From: Salipiger abyssi
GTDB taxonomy: Bacteria > Pseudomonadota > Alphaproteobacteria > Rhodobacterales > Rhodobacteraceae
Length of the DNA stretch: 64,000 bases
Direction: 5' to 3'
Assembly (NCBI RefSeq): GCF_017311415.1
Contig: NZ_JAEKIS010000009.1
Coordinates: 1 to 64,000 of the forward strand
The notes under the pieces: generated by a model
The model's input: the letters and a program-made list of their open reading frames with translations, nothing else
What the model was told of the DNA's origin: nothing
Database searches by the model: none
Translations under genes and position numbers: made by a program
Shown here: positions 16,244-25,053 of the stretch, piece after piece
Layout of the letters: the number at the start of each line of letters is the position of its first letter
Position numbering within the stretch: position 1 is the first letter of the stretch

Positions 16244-17158
16244 ATGATTGACTCAGACAATGAGCTCACGGTCAAGCTGACCGGCGGACTAAGCGAGACA
16301 CATTCTGTGCCGGCGTTCACTGCATTAGACAGCGCCCACGGCATATCACAAGCTCTAATGATGACGGTCCATTTTGCGCAAACTGGCGAGATCAGACGTC
16401 GGAATTTTAAAGATCTCTCGACACGCGTCGAACTAAAATCTATTCAAGCTGGGTCATTTGAGTTCGTCTTTGTTTTCTCACAGCTTGCTCCTTATCTCGT
16501 GGACGCCTATGCATCCGGCCTCGCAAACGCTAGCTGGAAGCTCATTGAAACTGTATTTAATCGAGCGACCGGACTTTCCGGAAACTCAGAAATTGAAGAA
16601 GCTGAGAGTGACGGTAGAATTAACGCTGGCGACCTTGGAGCTCTAATTCAAGCGACTGAGCCATCCATCCGAAGAGCGCATTCTGTGATTAATCACGGCT
16701 CATCAAACATTAACATTTTTGTCAACGGAGACAAGAATAAGATTATTTTAGACTCCGAAAGCAAAGAATATATGCACGAAAACATCTTTAATGATGAAAC
16801 AAGATCGCAGAGGTTCCTTGTTACAAGTTTTGACGGTAGAAACCGAACTGGACGCCTATTTGATTTGGAACTCGAGCAAGCATTTACATTCGACCTGCTG
16901 AATGAGGCTGATCGAAAATCTCTAACTGTAATAGCAGATGCGGCACATGCTTACGCCTTGCGTCAAAAGGGAAAGTTTGACGAACACATGGAGGCGGTTT
17001 GCGCGTTTACTTCGGTCGACGCTCCTGATGGGCGACAAAAGCGGCTAAAAGTGTTCGCAGCAGCACGAGATTTTGACGAACTTGAAGTCTCTGAGATTCC
17101 CAGCGTTAATGATGAGCCCAAGCTGCTAGGTAGCGATGACGACGACGTCGTTGAGTAA
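16244..17158 (+). CDS. Unknown protein in an AT-rich accessory patch
   Basis: A 304-residue soluble, acidic protein with codon use unlike its neighbours: many AT-ending codons (ATA, AGA, TTA) in a GC-rich genome. No signal peptide is seen. Residues 1-120 have alternating strands and a GSFEFVFVF segment. The C-terminal half ends in an acidic tail (SDDDDVVE). I do not recognise the family. The composition and its place next to a DUF4160/DUF2442 pair point to horizontal transfer; a defence or stress role is possible but is only inference. Confidence 0.65.
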   Translation: MIDSDNELTVKLTGGLSETHSVPAFTALDSAHGISQALMMTVHFAQTGEIRRRNFKDLSTRVELKSIQAGSFEFVFVFSQLAPYLVDAYASGLANASWKLIETVFNRATGLSGNSEIEEAESDGRINAGDLGALIQATEPSIRRAHSVINHGSSNINIFVNGDKNKIILDSESKEYMHENIFNDETRSQRFLVTSFDGRNRTGRLFDLELEQAFTFDLLNEADRKSLTVIADAAHAYALRQKGKFDEHMEAVCAFTSVDAPDGRQKRLKVFAAARDFDELEVSEIPSVNDEPKLLGSDDDDVVE

Positions 17159-17255
17159 TAGAATATTCTCTAGGCATTGAGGCCGTAGCAAGAAGTCTGA
17201 GTGTATGGAGACCGCCCCTCCCGGGGCGGCCCGCATCACACAACCAAACCAAACC

Positions 17256-17675
17256 TCACTCCGTCATCGTCTGCTCGCCGCGCTGGCGGGTCTCCACCAT
17301 CGCGAGGATCCGCTCGTTGAGCTCCGGGTCGCTCTGGGCGGCCTGGCCGATGCGGTTGTAGGTCGTCACGTCCATGCCCTCGGTCTCCTCGACCGCTGCC
17401 GTCATCTCGGTATTGGCCTCCTGGATCAGCGCCTTTTTCTCATCCTCGGCAGCCGCGGCCTCGATCTGCGTCATGTAATCCTTCTGCACCGCCTGAACCT
17501 GCAACGCCGCATCGACGAAGGAGCTGAGCTGGTCCTCGGAGAAATCCGCCGCGGGTGCTGTCTGGGCCTGGGCCTCGGGGGCGGTTTCGGCGGTCTGGGC
17601 CATGACCGGCGCCACCGGCGCGGCGATCAGGGCGGCGATGATCGTGGATTTGAGCAGGGTGCCGTTCAGTTTCAT
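17256..17675 (-). CDS. Secreted DUF4168 family protein
   Basis: A 139-residue protein with a signal peptide (MKLNGTLLKSTIIAALIAAPVAPVMA, cleavage after AQA or MA), an Ala/Glu/Thr linker and a DUF4168 domain (FSEDQLSSFVDAALQVQAVQKDY ... YNRIGQAAQSDPELNERILAMVE). DUF4168 proteins are small helical periplasmic or surface proteins of unknown function. Start 17675 was chosen because of the signal peptide and a ribosome site (GGAAGGAG) just upstream. Confidence 0.82.
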   Translation of the reverse strand: MKLNGTLLKSTIIAALIAAPVAPVMAQTAETAPEAQAQTAPAADFSEDQLSSFVDAALQVQAVQKDYMTQIEAAAAEDEKKALIQEANTEMTAAVEETEGMDVTTYNRIGQAAQSDPELNERILAMVETRQRGEQTMTE

Positions 17676-18075
17676 AAGCTCTCCTTCCGGGAAGTCCCGG
17701 CTGTCTGTGGTCGGGCACGGGATCATCCCGCGCCGTCGCCTCAAGAGCTATGCAGTCCCGCGCCCACGTCAAACGCCCAGCCGCCCACCAGCGGAAAGAC
17801 AGCAAAGCCCCGCCGAAAGCGCGCTCAAAGGGCGGCGGGCTGCCGCCGGCGGCCCGTGGTTCCATTGACGTCGCGGCACTGCGCCAAACCCCGCCAACGC
17901 CCGATCACGCGCCGGCAAGCCTTTGCCGAGACAGCGAAAAACCCGCAATTCCGTCGCAGTTCCGCAACAGCAAAATGATGTGATCGTCCCGTGTGGAGCG
18001 ATCCGCCGGCCGCGTCGTTACCTCCTCAGTCGCGGGAGCCACTCACCCCGCACAATGTGACAGGAGCAGACGACA
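17676..18075. other. 400-bp intergenic region without a recognised gene
   Basis: This lies between the divergent DUF4168 and outer-membrane-protein genes and should hold both promoters. Open frames here have no ribosome site, no recognisable domain and compositional bias typical of non-coding GC-rich DNA. I see no riboswitch, tRNA or insertion-sequence end. A short ribosome site (AGGAG) precedes the plus-strand gene. Confidence 0.5.
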
Positions 18076-18675
18076 ATGACCTTCAAACCGCTTATCCTTG
18101 TGCCCTTCCTCGCCACCCCCGCCTTTGCCGGCTCGCTCGACCAGGCCGCGCCGGAACCCGCGCCCGCCGCACCGGTGATGCCGGTCGCCACGCCGGTCAC
18201 CGGCGATTGGACCGGCCCTTCGGTCGGTGTGCAGCTCGGCTATGGCAGCGCCGATGCGGACGGCCCCGCCGATGACAGTGAAGAAGGTGCGCTTTATGGC
18301 GTGCGTGCCTTCTACGACCACGATTTCGGCAACTGGGTCGCCGGTGGCGGGCTGCAATATGACGGCGCCGATATCGACCTCGGCGACGCCGGCAATATCG
18401 ACGGCATCGCCAAGCTCGGCGGTCGGGTCGGCTATGATATGGGCCGGACGATGATCTATGGCTCGGGCGGCTATGCCCATGCCTCCACCGATGGCGGCGC
18501 GCTCGATGCGGGCAGCTCCGACGGCTATTACGTGGGCATCGGCGCCGAGACCTATGTGGCCGACAATGTCACCGTGAGCGGCGAGCTGAACTACAACGAG
18601 TTCGAGGATTTCGACGCCAACGACCTGAAGGTCGGCGCCACCACCGCTACCGTGGGTCTGAACTACCGCTTCTGA
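18076..18675 (+). CDS. Outer-membrane beta-barrel protein
   Basis: A 199-residue porin-like protein. It has a signal peptide (MTFKPLILVPFLATPAFA) and a Pro/Ala linker. An eight-stranded barrel pattern follows, with alternating polar and aromatic residues (VGVQLGYGSAD, YGVRAFYDHDFGNW, IYGSGGYAHAS, YYVGIGAETYV, GELNYNEFEDF), and the last strand ends in Tyr-Arg-Phe, the typical outer-membrane assembly signal. It resembles the OmpW/Opa-like surface antigen group; no specific ligand can be inferred. Confidence 0.85.
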   Translation: MTFKPLILVPFLATPAFAGSLDQAAPEPAPAAPVMPVATPVTGDWTGPSVGVQLGYGSADADGPADDSEEGALYGVRAFYDHDFGNWVAGGGLQYDGADIDLGDAGNIDGIAKLGGRVGYDMGRTMIYGSGGYAHASTDGGALDAGSSDGYYVGIGAETYVADNVTVSGELNYNEFEDFDANDLKVGATTATVGLNYRF

Positions 18676-18750
18676 CCCCGGCCCCCGCGTCCGGCCCCTT
18701 CCCCGGGCGCGGGATTTGCAGACCGTCATGAAACCGTTACTCTTTCGTGT

Positions 18751-19038
18751 ATGCGGTCACTTTTGCTGATTCCCCTCCTCCTGCCCACGGCGCTGCCCGC
18801 CGCCTCTCCCATCGCGGAGGTGCTTTGCGAGCCTGGGCCCCGCATGACCGAACGCCTGACCACGCGCCACGGCGCCACGCTCACCTCGACCGGGCTGCGC
18901 AACCCCGAGGAGGTGGTCGAGCTCTGGACCGATGCGCAGGGCGACTGGACCATGGTCATCGCCTATGCCTCCGGCACCTCCTGCATCGTCGCGATGGGCG
19001 AGCACTGGGCGACGCGCGTGCCACAAGATCCGGCGTAA
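18751..19038 (+). CDS. Small secreted hypothetical protein
   Basis: A 95-residue protein with a signal peptide (MRSLLLIPLLLPTALPAASP) and a short mature domain with two cysteines (VLCEPG and TSCIVAMG) that may form a disulphide. WTDAQGDWTMV resembles a small conserved periplasmic family of Rhodobacteraceae with no known role. It lies just upstream of parE, in the same direction. Confidence 0.7.
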   Translation: MRSLLLIPLLLPTALPAASPIAEVLCEPGPRMTERLTTRHGATLTSTGLRNPEEVVELWTDAQGDWTMVIAYASGTSCIVAMGEHWATRVPQDPA

Positions 19039-19150
19039 TCCACAGGCTTTCCCCCATGATCGTGGGGTCTGACGCCGCGCGGCCCCTTCCCCCGCCCGCG
19101 CCGCTCTGCCATACTCGGCGCCAATCATCGCACAAGACGAGCAGGGCACC

Positions 19151-21109
19151 ATGGCAGACGATCTCCTCGCGGCTACCGAAGCATCCAGTTACGACGCCTC
19201 CTCCATCGAGGTGCTCGAAGGGCTGGAGCCGGTGCGCAAGCGCCCGGGCATGTATATCGGCGGCACCGACGAGCGGGCGCTGCATCACATGGTGGCCGAG
19301 GTGCTCGACAACTCCATGGACGAGGCGGTGGCGGGCCATGCCAACCGCATCGAGGTCGAGCTGCACGCCGATTACGCGGTGACGATCCGCGACAACGGCC
19401 GCGGCATCCCGATCGACCCGCACCCCAAATTCCCCGGCAAATCGGCGCTGGAGGTGATCCTCTGCACCCTGCACGCGGGCGGCAAGTTCTCCGGCAAGGC
19501 CTATGAGACCTCGGGCGGCCTGCACGGGGTCGGCGCCTCGGTGGTTAACGCGCTCAGCGATTCCATGGTCGTGCAGGTGGCGCGCAACAAGGAGCTCTAC
19601 GAGCAGCGCTTTTCCCGTGGCCTGCCGCTGGGCGGGGTGGAAAAGGTCGGCGCGGCGCCCAACCGGCGCGGCACCACCGTGACCTTCCATGCCGATGAGC
19701 AGATCTTTCACCACCATCGCTTCAAACCGGCGCGGCTCTTCAAGATGGTGCGCTCCAAGGCCTATCTCTTCTCGGGCGTGGAGATCCGCTGGAAATCCGC
19801 CATCGACGACAAGGAAACGCCGACCGAGGCCACCTTCCACTTCCCCGGCGGTCTGGCGGATTACCTTTCCGAGACGATGAACGGCTCCTCCACCTATGCG
19901 GACAAGCCCTTTTCCGGCACGGTGGATTTCAAGGAAAAGTTCAACACGCCGGGCAAGGTGGAATGGGCGATCAACTGGACGCCCTCGCGCGACGGCTTCA
20001 TCCAGAGCTACTGTAACACCGTCCCCACCCCCGAGGGCGGCACGCATGAGGCCGGGTTCTGGTCGGCGATCCTCAAGGGCATCCGCGCCTATGGCGAGCT
20101 CGTCAGCAACAAGAAGGCCAGCCAGATCACCCGTGACGACCTGATCACCGGCGGCTGCGCGCTGGTCTCCTGCTTTATCCGCGAGCCGGAATTCGTCGGC
20201 CAGACCAAGGACCGGCTGGCCACCACCGAGGCGCAGCGGCTGGTCGAGGGCGCGGTGCGCGATCATTTCGACAACTGGCTGGCCTCGGATACGAAATCCG
20301 CCGGCGCCATTCTCGATTTCCTCGTGCTGCGCGCCGAGGAGCGGCTGCGGCGGCGTCAGGAGAAAGAGACCGCGCGCAAATCGGCGACGAAAAAGCTGCG
20401 CCTGCCGGGCAAGCTCACCGACTGCACCGCCAAGAACCGCGAGGGCACGGAGCTGTTCATCGTCGAGGGCGACTCCGCCGGCGGCTCCGCCAAGGGCGCG
20501 CGCTTCCGCGAGACCCAGGCGCTCTTGCCGCTCAAGGGCAAGATCCTGAACGTGCTGGGGGCGGCGTCGAACAAGCTCAGCTCCAACGCCGAGATCCGCG
20601 ATCTTTGCGAGGCGCTCGGCGTCGGGCTCGGCACCAAGTTCACCATCGACGATCTGCGTTACGACAAGATCATCATCATGACCGACGCGGATGTGGACGG
20701 CGCCCATATCGCCTCGCTCCTGATGACCTTCTTCTACACCCAGATGCGGCCGCTGATCGACCAGGGGCATTTGTATCTGGCCTGCCCGCCCTTGTATCGC
20801 CTGACGCAAGGCGCGCGGCGGATCTATGTGGCGGACGATGCCGAGAAGGAGGAGATGCTGGCCAAGGGTCTGGGCGGCAAGGGCAAGATCGACGTGCAGC
20901 GCTTCAAGGGTCTGGGCGAGATGGACGCCAAGGACCTCAAGGAAACGACCATGGACCCGGCGACGCGCAAGCTCATCCGGGTGACCATCGACGAGGACGA
21001 ACCGGGCGAAACCGGAGATCTGGTGGAGCGCCTGATGGGCAAGAAGCCCGAATTGCGGTTCCAATATATCCAGGAGAACGCGCGGTTTGTGGAGGAGTTG
21101 GATGTTTAA
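19151..21109 (+). CDS. parE: DNA topoisomerase IV subunit B
   Basis: A 652-residue GHKL-type ATPase subunit of topoisomerase IV, which decatenates daughter chromosomes with ParC. The GHKL ATP site is visible (EVLDNSMDEAV, DNGRGIP, GGLHGVGASVVNAL). A transducer domain follows, then a TOPRIM domain (EGDSAGG, DADVDGAHI), and the C-terminus carries the expected RFKGLGEMDAKDL. GyrB was rejected because length and signatures such as KRPGMYIGGTDERALHHM and the lack of the GyrB insert fit ParE. ATG 19151 is preceded by GAGCAGGGCACC, a weak ribosome site. Confidence 0.95.
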   Translation: MADDLLAATEASSYDASSIEVLEGLEPVRKRPGMYIGGTDERALHHMVAEVLDNSMDEAVAGHANRIEVELHADYAVTIRDNGRGIPIDPHPKFPGKSALEVILCTLHAGGKFSGKAYETSGGLHGVGASVVNALSDSMVVQVARNKELYEQRFSRGLPLGGVEKVGAAPNRRGTTVTFHADEQIFHHHRFKPARLFKMVRSKAYLFSGVEIRWKSAIDDKETPTEATFHFPGGLADYLSETMNGSSTYADKPFSGTVDFKEKFNTPGKVEWAINWTPSRDGFIQSYCNTVPTPEGGTHEAGFWSAILKGIRAYGELVSNKKASQITRDDLITGGCALVSCFIREPEFVGQTKDRLATTEAQRLVEGAVRDHFDNWLASDTKSAGAILDFLVLRAEERLRRRQEKETARKSATKKLRLPGKLTDCTAKNREGTELFIVEGDSAGGSAKGARFRETQALLPLKGKILNVLGAASNKLSSNAEIRDLCEALGVGLGTKFTIDDLRYDKIIIMTDADVDGAHIASLLMTFFYTQMRPLIDQGHLYLACPPLYRLTQGARRIYVADDAEKEEMLAKGLGGKGKIDVQRFKGLGEMDAKDLKETTMDPATRKLIRVTIDEDEPGETGDLVERLMGKKPELRFQYIQENARFVEELDV

Positions 21110-21120
21110 GGGTAGTTGAC

Positions 21121-21699
21121 ATGAACAAGCTAACCTTAGTGTTTGCGATTTTAATCGTAGCAATTCTGGCAGTTGGCACGTTATATTTAGGTTATCAAGC
21201 ATTTTCTATCGCAGTTGCCGTGTACCAAGGCGCAAAAACATTAGAACCTAGTGTATATGTACCCCTTACCGTAACAGTTATTACCGCCACCCTCGGGCTT
21301 GGAGCAACTTTGTACTCTCAACAAGTAGCGAGGCGGAGAGAAATAGAATCCGCTCATCGAGATAGGAAACTTGAAATATACCTTCAATTCATGGAAATAC
21401 TTGAGAAAATCACCCTATCCCAAAAACCCGAGTTAGGAGGTGAGAAGGTTGACGAGAATGAAATTGCCCGCGATCTAGTTGGAATACGCACAAAGGCAGT
21501 ACTTTGGGGTTCGCCCGGCGTTCTAAAGGGCCTGCATCAGTTAACTCAACAGGGTCAATCTCCCAAGAGTTTGCTTGACGCTATGGAAGAAATCCAGAAG
21601 GAGATGCGAAAAGATCTGGGGCTTTCAAACTTTGGGTTAGAGAAAGGATTTTTCGCGAAACTTCCACTAACGGACCCTGAAGAGTACGACAAACTCTAA
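21121..21699 (+). CDS. AT-rich two-helix membrane protein, RKDLG family
   Basis: A 192-residue protein starting 11 bp after parE. Two membrane helices occupy residues 5-27 and 42-63, followed by a charged cytoplasmic helix (ARRREIESAHRDRKLEIYLQFMEIL) and a C-terminal block ending MRKDLGLSNFGL. A similar layout, with an (I/M)RKDLG ending, occurs in scattered small membrane proteins of unknown function. Codon use is visibly AT-rich compared with parE, which implies recent acquisition, yet the gene may be transcribed from the parE promoter. Confidence 0.7.
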   Translation: MNKLTLVFAILIVAILAVGTLYLGYQAFSIAVAVYQGAKTLEPSVYVPLTVTVITATLGLGATLYSQQVARRREIESAHRDRKLEIYLQFMEILEKITLSQKPELGGEKVDENEIARDLVGIRTKAVLWGSPGVLKGLHQLTQQGQSPKSLLDAMEEIQKEMRKDLGLSNFGLEKGFFAKLPLTDPEEYDKL

Positions 21700-22152
21700 C
21701 AACACTCAATAAAAGAGAATCAATTTAGTTTTTCACCCGGGACGTTTTTTTTCACATAATTCCCCAGCTCGGAGCAACCTGAAAAGAACCTCAGACAAGT
21801 TTGTCTTAACCTACTTAAGTTTCGACCGAGCCGCGCCATCGCCGGCCCGCGGGGTGGCGATCCGACCGGCGAGCCTCTCGATTTATCCCAGCCACATCCG
21901 AAAGACCTCGACACGCAGCGCCCAGCCCTACCAAATCGCCAGCCCGATGGGGCGGGCCGGCGATGGCGCGGCGGCGCTGCGCGCCTTGATTCCGCGCCCG
22001 TGGCAACGCTCGGATGTCGACTGAAGGGCGGTGCTCATAGCAAGGGCATAGCGCTTCAAGGTCAGCAACCGAGCACCCCACAAATCCCCCAGGGCTTGCA
22101 CCCCGCCGCACAAGCAGGTTCAACACCCCGGCAGCAGATACGCGGGCCCGAC
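21700..22152. other. 450-bp region without a gene; AT-rich then GC-rich
   Basis: The first 120 bases continue the AT-rich patch. The rest is GC-rich and holds a pair of 20-bp inverted repeats (listed separately). Open frames on either strand here lack ribosome sites and recognised domains. I looked for a cobalamin riboswitch because cbiZ follows and found no convincing B12 box. Confidence 0.5.
21831..21971. repeat. Perfect 20-bp inverted repeats about 100 bp apart
   Basis: CCGCGCCATCGCCGGCCCGC at 21831-21850 is the exact reverse complement of 21952-21971. The 101 bp between could form a long structured loop or be what is left of a small non-autonomous element. It marks the junction between the AT-rich gene after parE and cbiZ. 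Confidence 0.8.
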
Positions 22153-22794
22153 ATGCTCCACCTCTCCCCTCCCTGGCTCAGCCTCGATCTCGGGCAGGAC
22201 ATGCCCGTCCTTTCCTGGGCGCCGCATAACGGCGGCCTGACCCGCGCGCGCCGCATCCTCTGGCGCGAGGTGCGCAATGCCGATCTGACCGAGGCGCTCG
22301 ACGTCACCGACTGGCTGCGCCGCGAACTCGATGCCATAAGCGCAACCGATGCCGTCTGCTTTCTCACCTCCCGCAAACTGTCCGCCGCAATCACGCGCGA
22401 GCATACCGAGGGCGGGATCACCGCAAAAGCCGTGGTCACCGCCGGGCTCTCCAATGCCGAGCGTATCGGCACGCGGCTGCCGCAGACCTGGAAGGACTGG
22501 GGCACGATCAATATCGCCCTCACCCTTTCCGCGCCCCTGACCCTGCCCGCGCGGATCGAGGCGCTGAGCCTTGTCGCCGAGGCCCGCACGACCGCCGTGA
22601 TCGACACCGGCGTCACCCTGCCCACGGGCGCCGCCACCGGCACGGGCACCGATTGCATCGCGGTCGCGGCCCCGGAGGGCGAGACCGCCTATGCCGGCAA
22701 GCACACCGATGCCGGCCACGCCATCGGCCGCGCGGTCCATGACGCCACGCGGACCGCCGTGCAGGACTGGCTGCGCGACAGCGCCCGCTGGTGA
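22153..22794 (+). CDS. cbiZ: Adenosylcobinamide amidohydrolase
   Basis: A 213-residue CbiZ-type enzyme, which removes the aminopropanol tail of adenosylcobinamide to give adenosylcobyric acid, allowing salvage of incomplete corrinoids. Family features are visible: WREVRNADLT, CFLTSRKL, VTAGLSNAERIG, GTINIALTLS, ALSLVAEARTTAVIDTG and TGTGTDCIAVA. Start ATG 22153 was chosen because the family begins there. No other B12 gene is adjacent, and no riboswitch was found upstream. Confidence 0.88.
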   Translation: MLHLSPPWLSLDLGQDMPVLSWAPHNGGLTRARRILWREVRNADLTEALDVTDWLRRELDAISATDAVCFLTSRKLSAAITREHTEGGITAKAVVTAGLSNAERIGTRLPQTWKDWGTINIALTLSAPLTLPARIEALSLVAEARTTAVIDTGVTLPTGAATGTGTDCIAVAAPEGETAYAGKHTDAGHAIGRAVHDATRTAVQDWLRDSARW

Positions 22795-22891
22795 GCGCCT
22801 CACATCTGCGTCAGCCGCGCCGCGCGGCGCTAGGCGCCCGCCCTGCCCCCGGCTAGCCTCTTCTCCATCGCCTCGCCGACGGAGATCCGCC

Positions 22892-23596
22892 ATGCGCCGC
22901 ACCGCCCTCGCCCTCTGCCTTCTCGCCGCCCCCGCCGCCGCGCAGGACACCGATCTCGAGCTGGTGCTTCTGGCCGATGCCTCGGGCTCGATCACACCGG
23001 GCGAGCTGATGTTCCAGCGCGAGGGCTATGCGCAGGCGATCACCGATCCCGAGGTGCTCGCGGCCATCGGCAACACCGCCTATGGCGAGATCGCGGTGAC
23101 CTATGTGGAATGGGCAGCGAACCAGGCGCAGGTGGTGGGCTGGACGCGGATCGCGGGGCACGAGGACGCCGAAGCCTTTGCCGAAGAGCTGATGGTGCAG
23201 CCGCGCCAGGCCTATGGGCGCAACGCCATCGGCGCGGCGCTGCTCGAGGCGCTGCGGCTGATGGAGGAGAACGACATCGACGGCTGGCGCCGGGTGATCG
23301 ACTTTTCCGGCGACAGCGCCGGCAACTGGTCCGGCCCGCCCATCGAGGCGGCGCGCGACGCGGTGGTGGCCGAAGGGGTGACGATCAACGCGCTGCCGAT
23401 CCTGCGCCCCGACGATCCGGGCCGTGCGCAGGGCGGGCTGGAGGCGATCTATGAGCAGCGCATCATCGGCGGGCTCGGCGCCTTCGTCGTCACCGCCGAC
23501 AGCCGCGAGCGCTTTGCCGAGGCGGTGAAGCGCAAGCTGATCCTTGAGATCTCGCATTCGGGCATGGTGGAAAAGCGCCGGGCCCTGGCCGATTGA
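22892..23596 (+). CDS. DUF1194 family secreted protein (VWA-like)
   Basis: A 234-residue protein with a signal peptide (MRRTALALCLLAAPAAAQ) and a von Willebrand A-like fold with a MIDAS-type start (LLADASGSI), then SGDSAGN and a conserved NALPILR segment. DUF1194 proteins are common and uncharacterised in alphaproteobacteria. It is probably periplasmic and may bind a divalent cation. The next gene, a lipoprotein with a zinc-site motif, follows by 47 bp in the same direction. Confidence 0.85.
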   Translation: MRRTALALCLLAAPAAAQDTDLELVLLADASGSITPGELMFQREGYAQAITDPEVLAAIGNTAYGEIAVTYVEWAANQAQVVGWTRIAGHEDAEAFAEELMVQPRQAYGRNAIGAALLEALRLMEENDIDGWRRVIDFSGDSAGNWSGPPIEAARDAVVAEGVTINALPILRPDDPGRAQGGLEAIYEQRIIGGLGAFVVTADSRERFAEAVKRKLILEISHSGMVEKRRALAD

Positions 23597-23643
23597 AGAC
23601 ACGGGGCTTGCGCCCATGCGCGACTCCTGCCCCTAATCCGGCC

Positions 23644-24327
23644 ATGCGTATTCTCCTGCTTCTGCTCTGCCTGACGCTCGCCGCCTGCGGCCGCCCGCTC
23701 ACCCAGAACGAGCGCGCCTTTCTGAGCGCCGTGCAGGGCGATCAGGTCGATACCTCGCGGGTGCGGTTCCATGACGGGCTGGCGGCGGGCTCGGTCACCT
23801 ATCAGCGCCCGATCCGCCCGCGCCTGACCTGCATGGAACGGATCTGGCCGCCCTCGCGCGGCGAGACGGTGACCGTCTCGCCCGGCGCCATGACGCTGTT
23901 CAACCGGGTGTTCTACCGCAAGGACCTCTACCGCGAGGATTACATGCCGCAATATCCCAAGCGGGTGGATCTGCTCGACACGATGCTGCTGGCACATGAG
24001 ATGGTGCATGTCTGGCAATGGCAGAACCGCGACCGCACCGGCTATTCGCCGCTGAAGGCCGCCACCGAGCACGGGCGCTCGGACGATCCCTATCTCTTCG
24101 ATCCCGACAGCTCCGCGCAGTTTCTCGATCACGGTTACGAGCAGCAGGGCGCGATCATGGAGGAATATGTCTGCTGCCACATCCTCGACCCGCAGGCGCC
24201 GCGCACCGCGCGGCTGCGCGAGATGATCGGGGCGGAGATGCCGGTGGCGCGGCTCGACGCGGCGCTGCGCGATCCCGAGGTTCTGGTGCCCTGGGCCGGG
24301 ATCCAGAGCGAGGGGATCTGCCGGTGA
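23644..24327 (+). CDS. Lipoprotein with HExxH zinc-hydrolase motif
   Basis: A 227-residue protein with a lipoprotein signal (MRILLLLLCLTLAACG, lipobox LAAC). The middle carries LLAHEMVHVWQWQ, an HExxH motif typical of zinc metallopeptidases, in a helix that includes the hydrophobic residues expected around it. A third zinc ligand could be Glu or His downstream (EEYVCCHIL) but is not certain. I recognise no named peptidase family. Probably an outer- or inner-membrane-anchored periplasmic protein. Confidence 0.7.
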   Translation: MRILLLLLCLTLAACGRPLTQNERAFLSAVQGDQVDTSRVRFHDGLAAGSVTYQRPIRPRLTCMERIWPPSRGETVTVSPGAMTLFNRVFYRKDLYREDYMPQYPKRVDLLDTMLLAHEMVHVWQWQNRDRTGYSPLKAATEHGRSDDPYLFDPDSSAQFLDHGYEQQGAIMEEYVCCHILDPQAPRTARLREMIGAEMPVARLDAALRDPEVLVPWAGIQSEGICR

Positions 24328-24340
24328 GCCCTGCGCGGGG

Positions 24341-24583
24341 CGGTGGGCAGATTGCCCACCCTACGGGGCCGCGCGTCTCTCGAGGGACAGCGCGGGACGG
24401 CTGGCGTCCGCAGGCGTATTTTTCAAAGAGAAGACGCACAGAGAGAAGCGCGTTGTCTTTCTTCTCTTTGCAAATACGCAATTCGGCGCAGGGCCGGGCG
24501 GGCGCCGCGGGTGCCGATGAAGCGAACCGGCCCTTTGTTTCTTAGGATGCAGAGCATCTGTAGGGTGGGCAATCTGCCCACCG
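24341..24583. repeat. Nested palindromes: family A inverted pair around family B
   Basis: Family A copies lie at 24341-24364 and, inverted, at 24560-24583. Between them, 24411-24494 carries one copy of family B, an imperfect long inverted repeat with arms GCGTATTTTTCAAAGAGAAG (24414-24433) and its near complement (CTTCTCTTTGCAAATACGC, 24462-24480). The block fills the space between convergent genes (the HExxH lipoprotein and the L,D-transpeptidase) and probably stops transcription from both sides. A second family B copy is at 55126. Confidence 0.8.
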
Positions 24584-24608
24584 CCGCCCACGGACGCCCG
24601 ACATCGCG

Positions 24609-25031
24609 CTATGGCCGGATCAAGATCTGCGTCTCCGCGAGCCCCGCCGCCTGCACCGCCTCATAGAGCACGCGGGCGTTTTCCGGCGCCAGCCGCACGC
24701 AGCCCGCCGAAGCGGGGGTGCCGAGCCGCTCCACCGCCGTGGTGCCGTGGATGGCGTAATTGCCGTGGAAAAAGATCGACCAGGGCATCGGCGCATTGTC
24801 GTAAAGCGTGGAGTAGTGCATCCGCTCCAGCAGATAGGGCGTGAAACCGCCCACCGGCGTCACCTTGCCGGCGCGCGCGGTCGAGACCGGCCATACATAG
24901 GCGGCGCCACGGTCGAACACCACCATCTGCTGATCCGAGAGGTCGATCTCCACCCAGAGGCTCTGTGCCGCAGCCGCCCCGGCGCTCAGCCCGGCACAGA
25001 CCACCATCGCTGCCAGACGCCGCAGGCGCAT
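24609..25031 (-). CDS. L,D-transpeptidase (YkuD domain)
   Basis: A 140-residue secreted enzyme with a signal peptide (MRLRRLAAMVVCAGLSAGAAA). It is essentially one YkuD domain, with the catalytic motif HGTTAVERLGTPASAGCVRL; the nucleophile is the Cys in SAGCVR. It makes or trims 3-3 peptidoglycan crosslinks or attaches substrates to the wall. It is at the lower end of family length. The cytochrome c gene follows upstream on the same strand with 22 bp between. Confidence 0.9.
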   Translation of the reverse strand: MRLRRLAAMVVCAGLSAGAAAAQSLWVEIDLSDQQMVVFDRGAAYVWPVSTARAGKVTPVGGFTPYLLERMHYSTLYDNAPMPWSIFFHGNYAIHGTTAVERLGTPASAGCVRLAPENARVLYEAVQAAGLAETQILIRP

Positions 25032-25053
25032 CCGCTGCCCTCCTCCTCCGCCG

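Noticed and set aside
17750-17983. 77-residue plus-strand frame in the gap between the DUF4168 and barrel genes
   Set aside because: No ribosome site, no hydrophobic or domain pattern, and Pro/Arg/Ser composition typical of non-coding GC-rich DNA.
18956-21202. 748-residue minus-strand frame antisense to parE
   Set aside because: An open shadow caused by high GC and codon bias of parE; the composition is typical of antisense frames and there is no recognisable domain.
21940-22152. Possible cobalamin riboswitch upstream of cbiZ
   Set aside because: I searched both strands for a B12 box and found no convincing match; the region is better explained by inverted repeats.
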